From assembly GCA_016284175.1 (NCBI GenBank), contig JAEEOJ010000016.1, positions 1 to 33,810 on the forward strand: a stretch of 33,810 nt of DNA, given 5' to 3'. Of the stretch, positions 33,287 through 33,810 are shown one piece after another. Both the position numbers and the translations under genes were made by a program. Within the stretch, counting starts at the first letter, position 1. Each line of letters starts with the position of its first letter. Origin of the DNA: Lachnospiraceae bacterium (GTDB lineage: Bacteria; Bacillota; Clostridia; Lachnospirales; Lachnospiraceae). Under the pieces are notes generated by a model. That model saw only the letters and a list, made by a program, of their open reading frames with translations. It was not told the origin of the DNA and ran no database searches.

Positions 33287-33360
33287 GGCGAGATGGCTCA
33301 ACTGGCTAGAGCATCCGGTTCATACCCGGAAGGTTGAGGGTTCGAGTCCCCCTCTCGCTA
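33287..33360 (+). tRNA. tRNA-Met (anticodon CAT), elongator type
   Basis: Acceptor GGCGAGA/TCTCGCT, D-arm GGCTCAACTGGCTAGAGC, anticodon stem TCCGG/CCGGA with loop TTCATAC, short variable loop and T-arm GGTTCGAGT. Discriminator A, no encoded CCA. It is closest to elongator Met. A CAT anticodon could also be initiator Met or lysidine-modified Ile, but the G1-U72 pair and CCGG anticodon stem fit elongator Met. Confidence 0.92.
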
Positions 33361-33370
33361 CGACTTATAA

Positions 33371-33406
33371 GTCCGCAAATTCTTAACTGGATTTGCGGAT
33401 TTTTTT
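33371..33406 (+). terminator. Terminator of tRNA-Met
   Basis: A 10-bp stem (33371-33380 with 33391-33400; the outer pair is G-T) with a 10-base loop is followed by a run of T to 33406. Confidence 0.9.
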
Positions 33407-33504
33407 ATGGAATAAAAGTGCGTTTTGTGATAAAATCATAAAGGCGTTTTATGTGCCTAAAATACGATAAATACCGCAAGGTTTACATAAATTTGAGGTT
33501 TGCT

Positions 33505-33810
33505 GTGAACAAGAAATACAGATGGATTTTATGGGTGATTTTTGGGATATATATAATCATCTTTTTGTATGCCACGTTGTTCGGACACAGGTCAGGTTCG
33601 TTCTATTCCGACATGACGATTGGAGACTATATTGCGAGATCGGTCAATCTTGTACCGTTTAAAACAATTTCGCTTTATATAAAATGGATTTTTGACGGAA
33701 ACAGATATAACAATTATATTCCTTTAACTAATCTCGGGGTTAATCTTATTCTTCTTTTTCCGATGGGATTTTTTCTTCCGAACTTATTCGACAGACTCAG
33801 GAATTTTAGT
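33505..33810 (+). CDS. N-terminal part of a VanZ-like membrane protein (3' truncated by window)
   Basis: The frame opens with GTG at 33505, preceded by TTGAGG, and stays open to the end of the window (102 codons). The protein starts MNKKYRWILWVIFGIYIIIF with one hydrophobic helix. It continues SVNLVPFKTISLYIKWIF and NLGVNLILLFPMGFFLP, the NLVPF and N..G/N.....P.G pattern of the VanZ family. VanZ proteins are small polytopic membrane proteins linked in some cases to glycopeptide resistance, but most have no known function. The C-terminal part is outside. Confidence 0.82.
   Translation, partial: MNKKYRWILWVIFGIYIIIFLYATLFGHRSGSFYSDMTIGDYIARSVNLVPFKTISLYIKWIFDGNRYNNYIPLTNLGVNLILLFPMGFFLPNLFDRLRNFS

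Overview
The window looks like core chromosome of a low-to-moderate GC anaerobic Firmicute, most likely family Lachnospiraceae (Butyrivibrio/Roseburia-like). This is inferred from gene content and order, not from a search: dgt-dnaG-rpoD-trmK, infC-rpmI-rplT behind a long leader, pyrB-pyrI, moxR-DUF58-transglutaminase, a fused folB-folK, DUF4214/DUF6273 proteins and strong AGA/AAG-rich codon use. Consensus sigma-A promoters with 17-bp spacers and short hairpin terminators are easy to see throughout.

Layout. 1-1800: the 3' end of an Hpt-containing signalling protein, a convergent NYN/LOTUS RNA-binding protein, and two tRNA-Leu genes on the minus strand with their own promoter and terminators. 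1900-6830: the DNA replication and sigma-factor operon dgt-dnaG-rpoD-trmK. 6895-9430: a SulP transporter with its own terminator, then a Nif3-family protein. 9437-9666: an unexplained array of four 41-bp palindromes at an exact 63-bp period, the most unusual structure here. 9680-13581: a small membrane protein, a secreted DUF4214/DUF6273 protein, a SEC-C protein and a CPBP-family membrane protein. 13598-14955: the infC-rpmI-rplT translation operon with an attenuator leader. 15046-17149: two tightly coupled COG0523-type GTPases, one with a large His/Asp/Cys metal-binding insert and one fused to a DUF1980-like domain. 17184-18567: pyrB-pyrI on the minus strand, divergent from an orphan SARP-like response regulator and a PH-domain protein, with overlapping -35 boxes.

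19936-20036: a GGGGACGGTTC repeat element directly before folC. 20044-22923: folate genes folC, folE and folP. 22975-25264: an AT-rich run of four genes (LRR, SUKH/SMI1 and two small proteins) that resembles an immunity-gene island. 25301-30424 (minus): a moxR-DUF58-transglutaminase operon ending in folB-folK. 30602-33126: queH and argS. 33127-33810: a second GGGGACGGTTC repeat, tRNA-Met with promoter and terminator, and the start of a VanZ-like gene.

Most genes are housekeeping: replication, translation, pyrimidine and folate synthesis, and tRNA modification. The accessory or poorly understood parts are the 63-bp array, the GTPase pair, the secreted DUF4214 protein, the immunity-like island and the two REP-like elements. 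No phage genes, transposases or CRISPR arrays were seen.
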